Source: an uncultured Candidatus Saccharibacteria bacterium (GTDB taxonomy: Bacteria > Patescibacteriota > Saccharimonadia > Saccharimonadales > Saccharimonadaceae). From it: a DNA stretch of 5,205 nt. Both the position numbers and the translations under genes were made by a program. Under the pieces are notes generated by a model. That model searched no databases. It saw nothing but the letters and a program-made list of their open reading frames with translations, and had not been told where the DNA came from. The stretch lies in contig CALICZ010000028.1 of the NCBI GenBank assembly GCA_938049075.1, positions 1-5,205 on the forward strand, given 5' to 3'. Below are positions 1-4,865 of this stretch, in pieces (position 1 is the first letter of the stretch; each line of letters opens with the position of its first letter).

Positions 1-48
1 ATGAAGTCGTTTACTTGAGAATAGTGGTGATAATATGAGGGTTGATTT

Positions 49-1134
49 TTACTTCTCCCCCACCCCCATCGCCAAATACGCCTCGATAAAGCCGTCGATG
101 GCACCGTCGAGGACGGCTTGGGCGTCGTGGGCTTCGTGTTTGGTGCGAGTGTCTTTGACGAGGGTATAGGGGTGGAGCACATAGTTGCGGATCTGCGCAC
201 CCCAGCTAGCGGACTCACCAGTGCGGAGGTCAGCAAGGCTGGCGGCTTGCTGCTCGTGCTGGAGCTGAGCGAGGCGCGAGCGCAGAATGGTAAGAGCGGT
301 CTCGCGGTTTTGGATCTGGCTGCGTTCGTTTTGAATCGCAACGACGATACCAGTTGGCAAATGGGTAACGCGCACCGCCGAGTCGGTCGTATTAACGCCC
401 TGTCCGCCTTTGCCACCACTGCGGTAGACATCGATCCGGAGGTCTTTGTCCTCAAGCTGCACCTGCTCGGGCTCAGCAATTTCTGGCATCACCTCCACCA
501 GAGCAAAGCTCGTCTGGCGCAAATGATCAGCATTAAACGGGCTGAGCCGCACCAGGCGGTGCACGCCATGCTCGCTGCGTAGCTGGCCATAGGCATACGC
601 GCCATGGAGGCTGTATGTCGCACTCTTAATACCAGCTTCTTCCCCCGTCGAGCGTTCGAGGAGCTCCGCTTGGAGGCTGTGCTGCTCGGCAAAGCGTAGG
701 TACATCCGCTCGAGCATCGCTGCCCAATCCTGCGCATCGGTACCACCAGCCCCGGCACTGATCTTGATAATAGCCGGTTGGTCGTCGTGCTCACCACTGT
801 AGAGGAGGTCACGGTGGCGCGCTTGGTAGTCGTGTTCGAGGGCGGCAAGCTGCTGCTCGAACTCTGGTATCATTGAGTCATCGCCCAGATCCATCAGCTC
901 CACAATGTCGCTCGCCTGGGCCTGCAGCACCTGCCACGGCTCTATCTGCCCCCGCAGCGCTGCTGCCTGGCGTGACACTTGCTGAGCGTGGGCTGGATTG
1001 GCCCAAATTTGCGAGTCGGCCAGCTGCGCCTCGAGCTGAGTAAGCTGAGTGGCTTTGTCAGTAATCTGTAAACGATGGATCGCGTCTAGGATATCGGCGA
1101 GGAGCTGAGCGGCGCGCTTTTTAAGTGGTTGCAT
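49..1134 (-). CDS. prfB: Peptide chain release factor 2 (RF2)
   Basis: RF2 recognises UGA and UAA in the ribosomal A site and triggers hydrolysis of the peptidyl-tRNA ester. From the chosen ATG the protein has 361 residues, the normal RF2 length. Residues 1-110 form the helical domain 1. The stop-codon-reading tripeptide SPF, diagnostic of RF2 rather than RF1 (PxT), is at 198-200, and the catalytic GGQ is at 243-245. Other class I landmarks are AGAGGTDAQDWA (128-139), YAYGQLRSEHGVHRLVR and NERSQIQNRETA. The frame is open for 23 more codons upstream, but that extension contains the -10 box and matches nothing in RF2, so I start at MQPLKKRAAQ. No in-frame TGA lies near codon 25, so the autoregulatory +1 frameshift of many RF2 genes is absent. 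The loop reads GGKGGQGVN instead of the usual SGAGGQHVN. The stop is TAA. Family and subtype are near certain; the start is likely. Confidence 0.96.
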   Translation of the reverse strand: MQPLKKRAAQLLADILDAIHRLQITDKATQLTQLEAQLADSQIWANPAHAQQVSRQAAALRGQIEPWQVLQAQASDIVELMDLGDDSMIPEFEQQLAALEHDYQARHRDLLYSGEHDDQPAIIKISAGAGGTDAQDWAAMLERMYLRFAEQHSLQAELLERSTGEEAGIKSATYSLHGAYAYGQLRSEHGVHRLVRLSPFNADHLRQTSFALVEVMPEIAEPEQVQLEDKDLRIDVYRSGGKGGQGVNTTDSAVRVTHLPTGIVVAIQNERSQIQNRETALTILRSRLAQLQHEQQAASLADLRTGESASWGAQIRNYVLHPYTLVKDTRTKHEAHDAQAVLDGAIDGFIEAYLAMGVGEK

Positions 1135-1140
1135 ACGTCT

Positions 1141-1146
1141 ATTATA
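1141..1146 (-). promoter_or_regulatory. prfB -10 box, leaderless start predicted
   Basis: On the minus strand the sequence is TATAAT, then AGACGT, then ATG. The hexamer is a perfect -10 consensus, and six bases is the usual distance to the transcription start, so the first transcribed base would be the A of the prfB start codon. No Shine-Dalgarno sequence precedes this ATG. A good -35 hexamer is not visible at 16-18 bases. Confidence 0.65.
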
Positions 1147-1148
1147 CC

Positions 1149-1163
1149 GCACTCTTGAAGTGC
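1149..1163. repeat. Inverted repeat in the prfB promoter spacer
   Basis: GCACT-CTTGA-AGTGC is a perfect 5-bp dyad around a 5-base loop. It ends two bases from the prfB -10 box, in the space where RNA polymerase or a repressor would bind. It could be a small operator, but 5-bp arms can arise by chance. Confidence 0.3.
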
Positions 1164-1269
1164 TGGCTCTACTATACGGCGCAAAGCATTGCTGGCCACA
1201 CATCTCACAGAGTGTTGCTGTGTGTTCGTTTGATCCATTATTTCGTTTAGACAGGGTGTGAAATCTCGT

Positions 1270-1278
1270 TGCTATAAT
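1270..1278 (+). promoter_or_regulatory. Plus-strand extended -10 promoter of unknown target
   Basis: TGCTATAAT is a perfect extended -10 element (TGnTATAAT). A weak -35 candidate, TAGACA, lies at 1248-1253 with a long 19-base spacer, but extended -10 promoters can work without a good -35. Transcription would start near 1285 and run away from prfB and toward the 3' end of the minus-strand M48 gene. No well-supported gene lies downstream on this strand. The product might be a small RNA, an antisense transcript, or a short peptide starting at 1372 or 1382. Confidence 0.45.
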
Positions 1279-1284
1279 GATATT

Positions 1285-1294
1285 TCAGCGCTGA
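1285..1294. repeat. 10-bp palindrome at predicted plus-strand start
   Basis: TCAGCGCTGA is a perfect 10-bp palindrome beginning at the expected transcription start of the plus-strand promoter at 1270-1278. The position suits an operator or the foot of a 5' hairpin. Short palindromes occur by chance, so support is modest. Confidence 0.3.
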
Positions 1295-1485
1295 TACTGG
1301 CAAGCTCATAATCAAGAGGTACGCATCACTCTGAGAAGAGGAACAACAAAAGGAAAAGGCACAAGTGATCGATGAACCTTTATGGCCGAAGTGTGCACTA
1401 TCGTAGGTATAGAGCAAAACCAAGAGGCCGCCATCGCACGGATAGTGACCTCTGTATACACAGCGATTTATCGCCTCGCAGCCCC

Positions 1486-2448
1486 TTACTGCGGTTGGAT
1501 TGGTGTCGTGGGCTGGACTGGTGCACCTGGCGCTTGGGGCGTGAGGAGCTTGGTGGTCATTTCATCAATGTGGTCAAGCCGGCGCACGAGGTATGGGTGG
1601 TCGCTCAAGGTCTGAGCAAAGCGGTTCATTGGCCGGTTGGCGGTGTAGCGCTGCCACTGGCGAGCAGTTTCGTTCATGCCCTCCGCCACGTCAGGGCCAA
1701 TGTGCACCTTGACAAGCGCATTCTTGACGAGCTCTGGATCTTCGGTATAGGTAAGCGCCAAGCGGTCGGCCGTATACTCGGTGCGGCGCTGCCAAAAGCC
1801 CGCTAGCCAGCCAGATACTGAGGAGACAAACGGCAGCATCAAGAATGGCTGCAGATACAGCATAGCTATGGTGTGCTTGTACTTAATGTGCCCCATCTCG
1901 TGAATAACAATCGCCTTAAGTTCATCAGGCGTGAGATAGCGAATCGAACCAGAATGCAGCACAATACAGTATGGATTCATAAAGCCAAAGGCATAGGCAT
2001 TGATGACCGGATTCTGCGTGACGAAGATCTCTACCCGCGGCAAACCGAGGTCGGCCGCTGTGACGTTGGCCCAGTCGCGCAGCCAAGCATAATCGCTATA
2101 CTCCACCTGCATAGCATTACCCAACATCTTCTGCCGCTCCATCCGGATGAAAAACATCCCAATAAGGAGAATGATGCCAAAGAGAAAAGCGCCGCTAAAT
2201 AGATCCATGATCAAATGAAGCCACAGCGGAAGTGTATCAGTCTCTACATAGGTAGGCTTATCTCTTCCGTAATTTATCAATGTTGTGACAATAAAGTAGA
2301 GTGACGTCATAAAAAAGAAGCTAATAAAGGTGACTGCCAGTACAGTATTATCACTGGGCATAGTGGCGCGGGCCACGGCGAGCTGCCCCTTGCTATACTG
2401 CGGCGCAGCTGCGGGCTGCGGTGAGTTGGTGTGCGGTTGTTGATCCAT
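1486..2448 (-). CDS. HtpX-like M48 family membrane zinc metalloprotease
   Basis: This is a 320-residue integral membrane protease of peptidase family M48. The zinc site is clear: HEMGH at 183-187 (His183, catalytic Glu184, His187) and the third ligand Glu224 in RTEYTADRLAL, which also carries the family ExxxD pattern. The family NAYAFG signature is at 150-155, and a conserved SDHP is at 282-285. Two strong transmembrane helices precede the catalytic part (about 35-58 and 78-101), and a third hydrophobic stretch (about 192-217) follows HEMGH. HtpX-type proteins degrade misfolded membrane proteins, with the active site facing the cytoplasm. The protein is slightly longer than E. coli HtpX because of a Gln/Pro-rich N-terminus (about 1-30) and a Pro/Gln tail (303-320). 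The start is the first Met in frame. The stop is TAA. I leave the symbol empty because M48 has several subfamilies, though htpX is the closest name. Confidence 0.92.
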   Translation of the reverse strand: MDQQPHTNSPQPAAAPQYSKGQLAVARATMPSDNTVLAVTFISFFFMTSLYFIVTTLINYGRDKPTYVETDTLPLWLHLIMDLFSGAFLFGIILLIGMFFIRMERQKMLGNAMQVEYSDYAWLRDWANVTAADLGLPRVEIFVTQNPVINAYAFGFMNPYCIVLHSGSIRYLTPDELKAIVIHEMGHIKYKHTIAMLYLQPFLMLPFVSSVSGWLAGFWQRRTEYTADRLALTYTEDPELVKNALVKVHIGPDVAEGMNETARQWQRYTANRPMNRFAQTLSDHPYLVRRLDHIDEMTTKLLTPQAPGAPVQPTTPIQPQ

Positions 2449-2460
2449 TGGATTATCGAT

Positions 2461-2465
2461 TCCTT
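2461..2465 (-). promoter_or_regulatory. Shine-Dalgarno-like site of the M48 gene
   Basis: AAGGA on the minus strand lies 12 bases before the ATG. That is slightly longer than ideal but is the only candidate in the leader. It contrasts with prfB and murD, which have none. Confidence 0.4.
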
Positions 2466-2477
2466 ATCTTGTATTGC

Positions 2478-2495
2478 TTACACAATTGTTTGTAA
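2478..2495. repeat. TTACA-N8-TGTAA dyad at the M48 gene start site
   Basis: Outer arms TTACA and TGTAA flank eight bases that contain ACAATTGT. The element covers the position where transcription from the -10 box at 2499-2504 should begin (about 2492). A symmetric site over the start point is a classic repressor placement, so this may be the operator of the protease gene. No cognate regulator is in the window. Confidence 0.35.
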
Positions 2496-2498
2496 TCT

Positions 2499-2504
2499 AT
2501 TATA
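2499..2504 (-). promoter_or_regulatory. -10 box of the M48 protease gene
   Basis: A perfect TATAAT on the minus strand lies 50 bases before the M48 start codon, predicting a leader of about 43 bases. The best -35 match (TTGCGA) is only 15 bases upstream, so the -35 is uncertain. The box sits in the gap after murD, showing the protease gene need not depend on read-through from murD. Confidence 0.55.
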
Positions 2505-2665
2505 GTATATTCTGCTCAATCGCAAAATAGCACTCTACTTCGCCAGTTCCATAAACGGAAACTGCTCATCATAGCTGCGAACGATTCCTATGCAGGAAAT
2601 GAACATACTGGAGAGATATTTACCCTTATACCGATTGGTCATGGAAAGCGCGAGGATAAAGCGGC

Positions 2666-4012
2666 TTATGCTTCACTGCCCTGCACCGCTGCAATAAATT
2701 GCTCACCACGGTCGGCATAGCTATGGTATTGGTCAAAGCTAGCGGCAGCGGGGCTTAGGATGACGACATCACCAGGCTTAGCCTGCTGCTTAGCGGCAGC
2801 CACGACCTCTGTCATAGGCACACTACCAAGCGTTATGATAGGTGCAGCAACATCATAGTTTTGTAATACCGCTGCAATCGCCGAAGCATTCGCTCCCATA
2901 GTAATGATAGCGCGGACAGACTCACCCTGATCATACACCTCTTGTGCCAGTGGCTCGTAATCACCACCTTTGTCTGCCCCACCAACGATGAGCACTTTGG
3001 GCTCTGCAAAGGCACGCAGCGCTGCAATGGCACTGCCCGGTGTGGTAGCAATACTGTCGTCATAATACCGTACCTCATCCTGCTCTGCCACGAAGGCCAA
3101 GCGATGCGGCAAGCCAGCAAAGCTCGCCAGCCCCTCCGCCAGGCGCTGCGGCACAGCCTGTGGGTCGAAGGCCAGCACTGCGCTCAGCGCGGCACAAGCA
3201 TTCTCAATATTGTGCGCACCAGGCAGCTGCAGGCGATCCGTTGCGCAAAGCCGCCGCTCACCCTGCCAAAAGGCATCATCTTTCACATACACCATGCCAT
3301 CGTCTGGCGTGCCATAGCGATACGCCGGTGGTGGCGTACCCAGGCTGCCACGCGCAACGTCCGTGTCGAGCGACTCAGCAATCTGCGCGGCATATGGATT
3401 GCTTGGATGATAAATACACACATCGCCTGGCCGCTGGTGCCGCCGAATATTAGCCTTAGCATCGACATACTCGGCAAAATTAACGTGTTTGTCGAGATGG
3501 TCGGGTTCAATCATCAGCACTACCGCGATCTGCGGTGAACGCTCGGCATCCCACAGCTGAAAACTACTCAGCTCATACACTACTACATCATCAGGGCCAA
3601 TCTGCGCCAGCTGAGCCAGAGCTGGCCGGCCAATATTGCCCACCACATGGACAGTGCGACCAAGGGCTTGCAGCATAGCAGCGATGAGGCTCACCGTTGT
3701 ACCCTTGCCCTTTGTACCTGTCACGCCAATGATCGGCGCGGGGCAGCGTGCGAAGAACTCATTCGTAGCCGACCACACCGTCCCATCTGTCTCGATCCGC
3801 CACGGTGCCAATCCAGGGGTGCGCATGACGATATCGGCATCGCTCAGCTGAGCAAAGGCATCTGGACCCATCAATACATCCACCACCCCAGGCGGCACAT
3901 CAGCAATGCGCCGCTCATCGGCTATCACAATCTCCGCCGCAGGCCACACCTGCCGCGCATAATCATACGTCGCACGACCCTCAACGTCGTACCCAGCAAT
4001 CGCAACTTTCAT
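2666..4012 (-). CDS. murD: UDP-N-acetylmuramoyl-L-alanine--D-glutamate ligase (MurD)
   Basis: MurD is the cytoplasmic Mur ligase that adds D-glutamate to UDP-MurNAc-L-Ala using ATP, the second amino-acid step of peptidoglycan precursor synthesis. From the chosen ATG it has 448 residues, close to E. coli MurD (438). The N-terminal Rossmann-like domain starts VAIAGYDVEGRAT. The ATP loop is GVTGTKGKGTT (96-106), followed by YELSSFQL (146-153). DHLDKHVNFAEYVDAKANI carries the probable carbamylated Lys186. HNIEN is at 267-271, GLPHRL at 300-305, GGADKGGD near Lys348, and SPAAASFDQYHSYADRGEQF (420-439) ends the glutamate-binding domain. The usual NDSKATN motif reads DDSIATT (318-324), so its lysine is replaced by Ile321. 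The frame is open 14 codons further upstream, but those residues cover the -10 box and precede the natural MurD N-terminus. The stop is TAA. No other mur or division gene is adjacent. Identity is very secure. Confidence 0.96.
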   Translation of the reverse strand: MKVAIAGYDVEGRATYDYARQVWPAAEIVIADERRIADVPPGVVDVLMGPDAFAQLSDADIVMRTPGLAPWRIETDGTVWSATNEFFARCPAPIIGVTGTKGKGTTVSLIAAMLQALGRTVHVVGNIGRPALAQLAQIGPDDVVVYELSSFQLWDAERSPQIAVVLMIEPDHLDKHVNFAEYVDAKANIRRHQRPGDVCIYHPSNPYAAQIAESLDTDVARGSLGTPPPAYRYGTPDDGMVYVKDDAFWQGERRLCATDRLQLPGAHNIENACAALSAVLAFDPQAVPQRLAEGLASFAGLPHRLAFVAEQDEVRYYDDSIATTPGSAIAALRAFAEPKVLIVGGADKGGDYEPLAQEVYDQGESVRAIITMGANASAIAAVLQNYDVAAPIITLGSVPMTEVVAAAKQQAKPGDVVILSPAAASFDQYHSYADRGEQFIAAVQGSEA

Positions 4013-4018
4013 ACTGTT

Positions 4019-4027
4019 ATTATAGCA
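4019..4027 (-). promoter_or_regulatory. murD extended -10 box, leaderless start predicted
   Basis: On the minus strand TGCTATAAT is followed by AACAGT and then ATG. This is a perfect extended -10 element with exactly six bases to the start codon, the same geometry as prfB. The mRNA should begin at the A of ATG. The only purine-rich stretch (GAGG) lies upstream of the -10 box and could not act as a ribosome binding site. Confidence 0.7.
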
Positions 4028-4176
4028 TACCTCGCCTATCTCATGTGGATCCATCAGAGGTGAGAATGAGGGTTATTGTTATTAATCCGCTCAAACCACA
4101 AAAATCCACTAGCCCAAGTTCTCTTCCCTATTACTTTGTTGAGTGAGCGAAGCATGTTTTCGTGTCGTACACTCTT

Positions 4177-4278
4177 TCATTGAAATACTTCGTCAAAGTT
4201 ATCGGGGAGAAAGCAATCGGGCATGTCGTCTGGATTGAAACCATACTGATCGATGTCCAACTGAGCCTCAGTGCCCAT
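4177..4278 (-). CDS. Possible acidic micro-ORF (33 residues)
   Basis: This short frame encodes 33 residues with nine Asp/Glu and no Lys or Arg, ending in PDNFDEVFQ and a TGA stop. A weak AGG lies seven bases before the ATG. The frame is open 15 codons further upstream to a TAA at 4324-4326, so it could also be the remnant of a longer decayed gene. I recognise no family. Frames of this length occur by chance, and a micro-ORF also exists on the opposite strand nearby, so this is only a candidate. Confidence 0.2.
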   Translation of the reverse strand: MGTEAQLDIDQYGFNPDDMPDCFLPDNFDEVFQ

Positions 4279-4310
4279 TATCTTACCTAACGCCAAGGTA
4301 TAGAGGAAAT

Positions 4311-4379
4311 ATGAACGATTCGTTTACCCATGCAGAATGGTGCGACTTTGCATGGCGTGCGTTGAGAGTAGTTGTGTGA
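4311..4379 (+). CDS. Possible plus-strand micro-ORF (22 residues)
   Basis: ATG at 4311 opens a 22-residue peptide (MNDSFTHAEWCDFAWRALRV, then two more Val) that ends in TGA just before the convergent orphan gene stop. Its main support is a well-placed purine-rich AGAGGAAAT directly before the ATG. No clear promoter precedes it on this strand, and it has no recognisable family. Confidence 0.18.
   Translation: MNDSFTHAEWCDFAWRALRVVV
4328..4355. repeat. CCATGCA/TGCATGG inverted repeat
   Basis: Perfect 7-bp arms CCATGCA (4328-4334) and TGCATGG (4349-4355) flank 14 bases. The site lies about 30-60 bases downstream of the orphan gene stop, where it could fold as a 3' hairpin protecting or ending that mRNA. 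No T-run follows on either strand, so it is not a standard intrinsic terminator. Confidence 0.35.
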
Positions 4380-4384
4380 AATAG

Positions 4385-4675
4385 CTAATCGTTTGCTGTT
4401 TTGCTGTTCTTTTGCGCTAGAGCGTTACCTGCGTAGGTGCTCATCTTATCGCAGATTGCTAGCAAGCTGTCCTGCGTCGGCATCCCCATGACGTTCTCTA
4501 GCCATTCCCACTCTTCTTTAGAAGGTGAATATGGACCCATGGTTAGCTCAGTGATCGCAGTCATTAAATCTGAGCACTCCCGCATGGTGAGAACGATTGA
4601 CACTGGATCGTTATACCCTCGCTTTTCGTCGCCCGGGCGGTAGCTTTTGCTGTTGGTTGGATTGACGTCACTCAT
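4385..4675 (-). CDS. Hypothetical 96-residue soluble protein
   Basis: I do not recognise this protein. It has 96 residues, no signal peptide and no membrane segment. The first 24 residues are polar and probably disordered (Asn, Ser, Lys, Asp, Gly rich). A likely helical core spans about 25-88: PVSIVLTMRECSDLMTAITE, then a turn at GPYSPSKEE, a Trp pair in EEWEWLENVMG (54-64), and a final helix QDSLLAICDKMSTYAGNALA. Two cysteines (34, 75) lie in the two outer helices. The tail is again polar. That it is a real gene is supported by a strong Shine-Dalgarno sequence (AGGAGAG at 4681-4687), a promoter candidate upstream, and its own intergenic gaps. The stop is TAG. It appears to be a stand-alone unit between murD and the M16 peptidase gene, so context gives no function. 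Confidence 0.72.
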   Translation of the reverse strand: MSDVNPTNSKSYRPGDEKRGYNDPVSIVLTMRECSDLMTAITELTMGPYSPSKEEWEWLENVMGMPTQDSLLAICDKMSTYAGNALAQKNSKTAND

Positions 4676-4680
4676 ATATA

Positions 4681-4687
4681 CTCTCCT
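4681..4687 (-). promoter_or_regulatory. Shine-Dalgarno site of the orphan gene
   Basis: AGGAGAG on the minus strand ends five bases before the ATG, placing the AGGAG core seven bases away. This is the best ribosome binding site in the window and fixes the start of the 96-residue protein. Confidence 0.7.
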
Positions 4688-4701
4688 ATGTTATTACTTC
4701 A

Positions 4702-4729
4702 ATAATACGGCAAAATTCAATGAATGCAA
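4702..4729 (-). promoter_or_regulatory. Candidate promoter of the orphan gene
   Basis: TATTAT (4702-4707) differs from the -10 consensus at one base, and TTGCAT (4724-4729) lies 16 bases upstream as a half-matching -35. Transcription would begin near 4695, giving a leader of about 20 bases that still contains the Shine-Dalgarno sequence. Confidence 0.4.
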
Positions 4730-4750
4730 GTATCTCTCCTTGCCTTCACT

Positions 4751-4782
4751 AAAAAATAGTAAAAATAATTTGATCAAATTAT
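4751..4782 (-). terminator. AT-rich palindrome plus T-runs after the M16 gene
   Basis: Downstream of the M16 stop, the minus strand has an 18-bp perfect palindrome (4765-4782, centre TTTGATCAAA), then TTTT and, shortly after, TTTTTT. As RNA it would fold as a 7-bp stem with a GATC loop followed by U-runs, which resembles an intrinsic terminator. The stem has almost no GC pairs, so it would be weak. The same palindrome could instead be a protein-binding site upstream of the orphan gene. It also overlaps a TATAAT at 4778-4783. Confidence 0.4.
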
Positions 4783-4865
4783 ATAAGCAGATAGGCCAAG
4801 CATCGCCACAAAAACTTCGACTCTTATAATACAAAGGGAGGCAACTATACTAAGCTGAGGTGCTT

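Larger units (their letters stand above)
1135..1485. other. Intergenic region between prfB and the M48 gene
   Basis: This 351-base gap has no convincing protein gene. It holds the prfB promoter at the left, a CACAG-AGTGTTG-CTGTG hairpin at 1206-1222, a plus-strand extended -10 promoter at 1270-1278, a 10-bp palindrome at 1285-1294, and a purine-rich stretch at about 1330-1365. At the right are two small hairpins at the end of the M48 gene (GCGA/TCGC at 1463-1474, CGCAG/CTGCG at 1477-1493). Neither hairpin is followed by a T-run, so I do not call an intrinsic terminator for the M48 gene. Confidence 0.6.
4013..4384. other. Intergenic region between murD and the orphan gene
   Basis: This 372-base gap contains the murD promoter at its left end. 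The rest has only two micro-ORFs on opposite strands (4177-4278 minus, 4311-4379 plus) and a 7-bp-arm inverted repeat (4328-4355). I see no intrinsic terminator with a T-run for the upstream orphan gene, and no tRNA-like or repeat array structure. Confidence 0.6.

Noticed and set aside
1..48. Terminator downstream of prfB
   Set aside because: No hairpin with a T-run is visible in the 48 bases available; it may lie beyond the window.
1135..1203. N-terminal extension of prfB by 23 codons (ATG at 1203)
   Set aside because: It contains the TATAAT box and a dyad, has Cys/Arg-rich residues with no RF2 similarity, and would exceed the normal RF2 length.
1372..1806. Plus-strand 144-residue and 77-residue frames over the M48 3' end
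   Set aside because: Most of their length is antisense to the confident M48 gene and the composition is shadow-like. Only the part before 1486 lies in a gap, and it lacks a Shine-Dalgarno sequence for the 1382 start. I keep the promoter as a finding and do not call the frames.
2535..2642. Minus-strand 35-residue frame after murD (MTNRYKGKYLSSMFISC...)
   Set aside because: It looks protein-like but has no ribosome binding site, and a similar 35-codon frame exists on the plus strand in the same gap, so chance is the simplest explanation.
2596..2696. Plus-strand short frame beginning MQEMNILERYLPLYRL
   Set aside because: It runs antisense into the end of murD, and the only AGGAA lies inside the frame. 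No promoter was seen.
4013..4054. N-terminal extension of murD by 14 codons (ATG at 4054)
   Set aside because: It spans the extended -10 box and lies before the natural Rossmann start MKVAIAG.
4141..4174. GAGTG...CACTC nested hairpin as a terminator
   Set aside because: The arms are only 5 bp around 24 bases and no T-run follows on either strand.
4647..4829. Plus-strand 60-residue frame with a hydrophobic N-terminus
   Set aside because: It begins at TTG with no Shine-Dalgarno sequence and is antisense to the start, ribosome site and promoter of the orphan gene.
4825..4841. Plus-strand TATAAT followed by AGGGAGG
   Set aside because: The purine stretch would lie at the transcription start, and no start codon follows at a workable distance. 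The frame beyond is antisense to the M16 gene.
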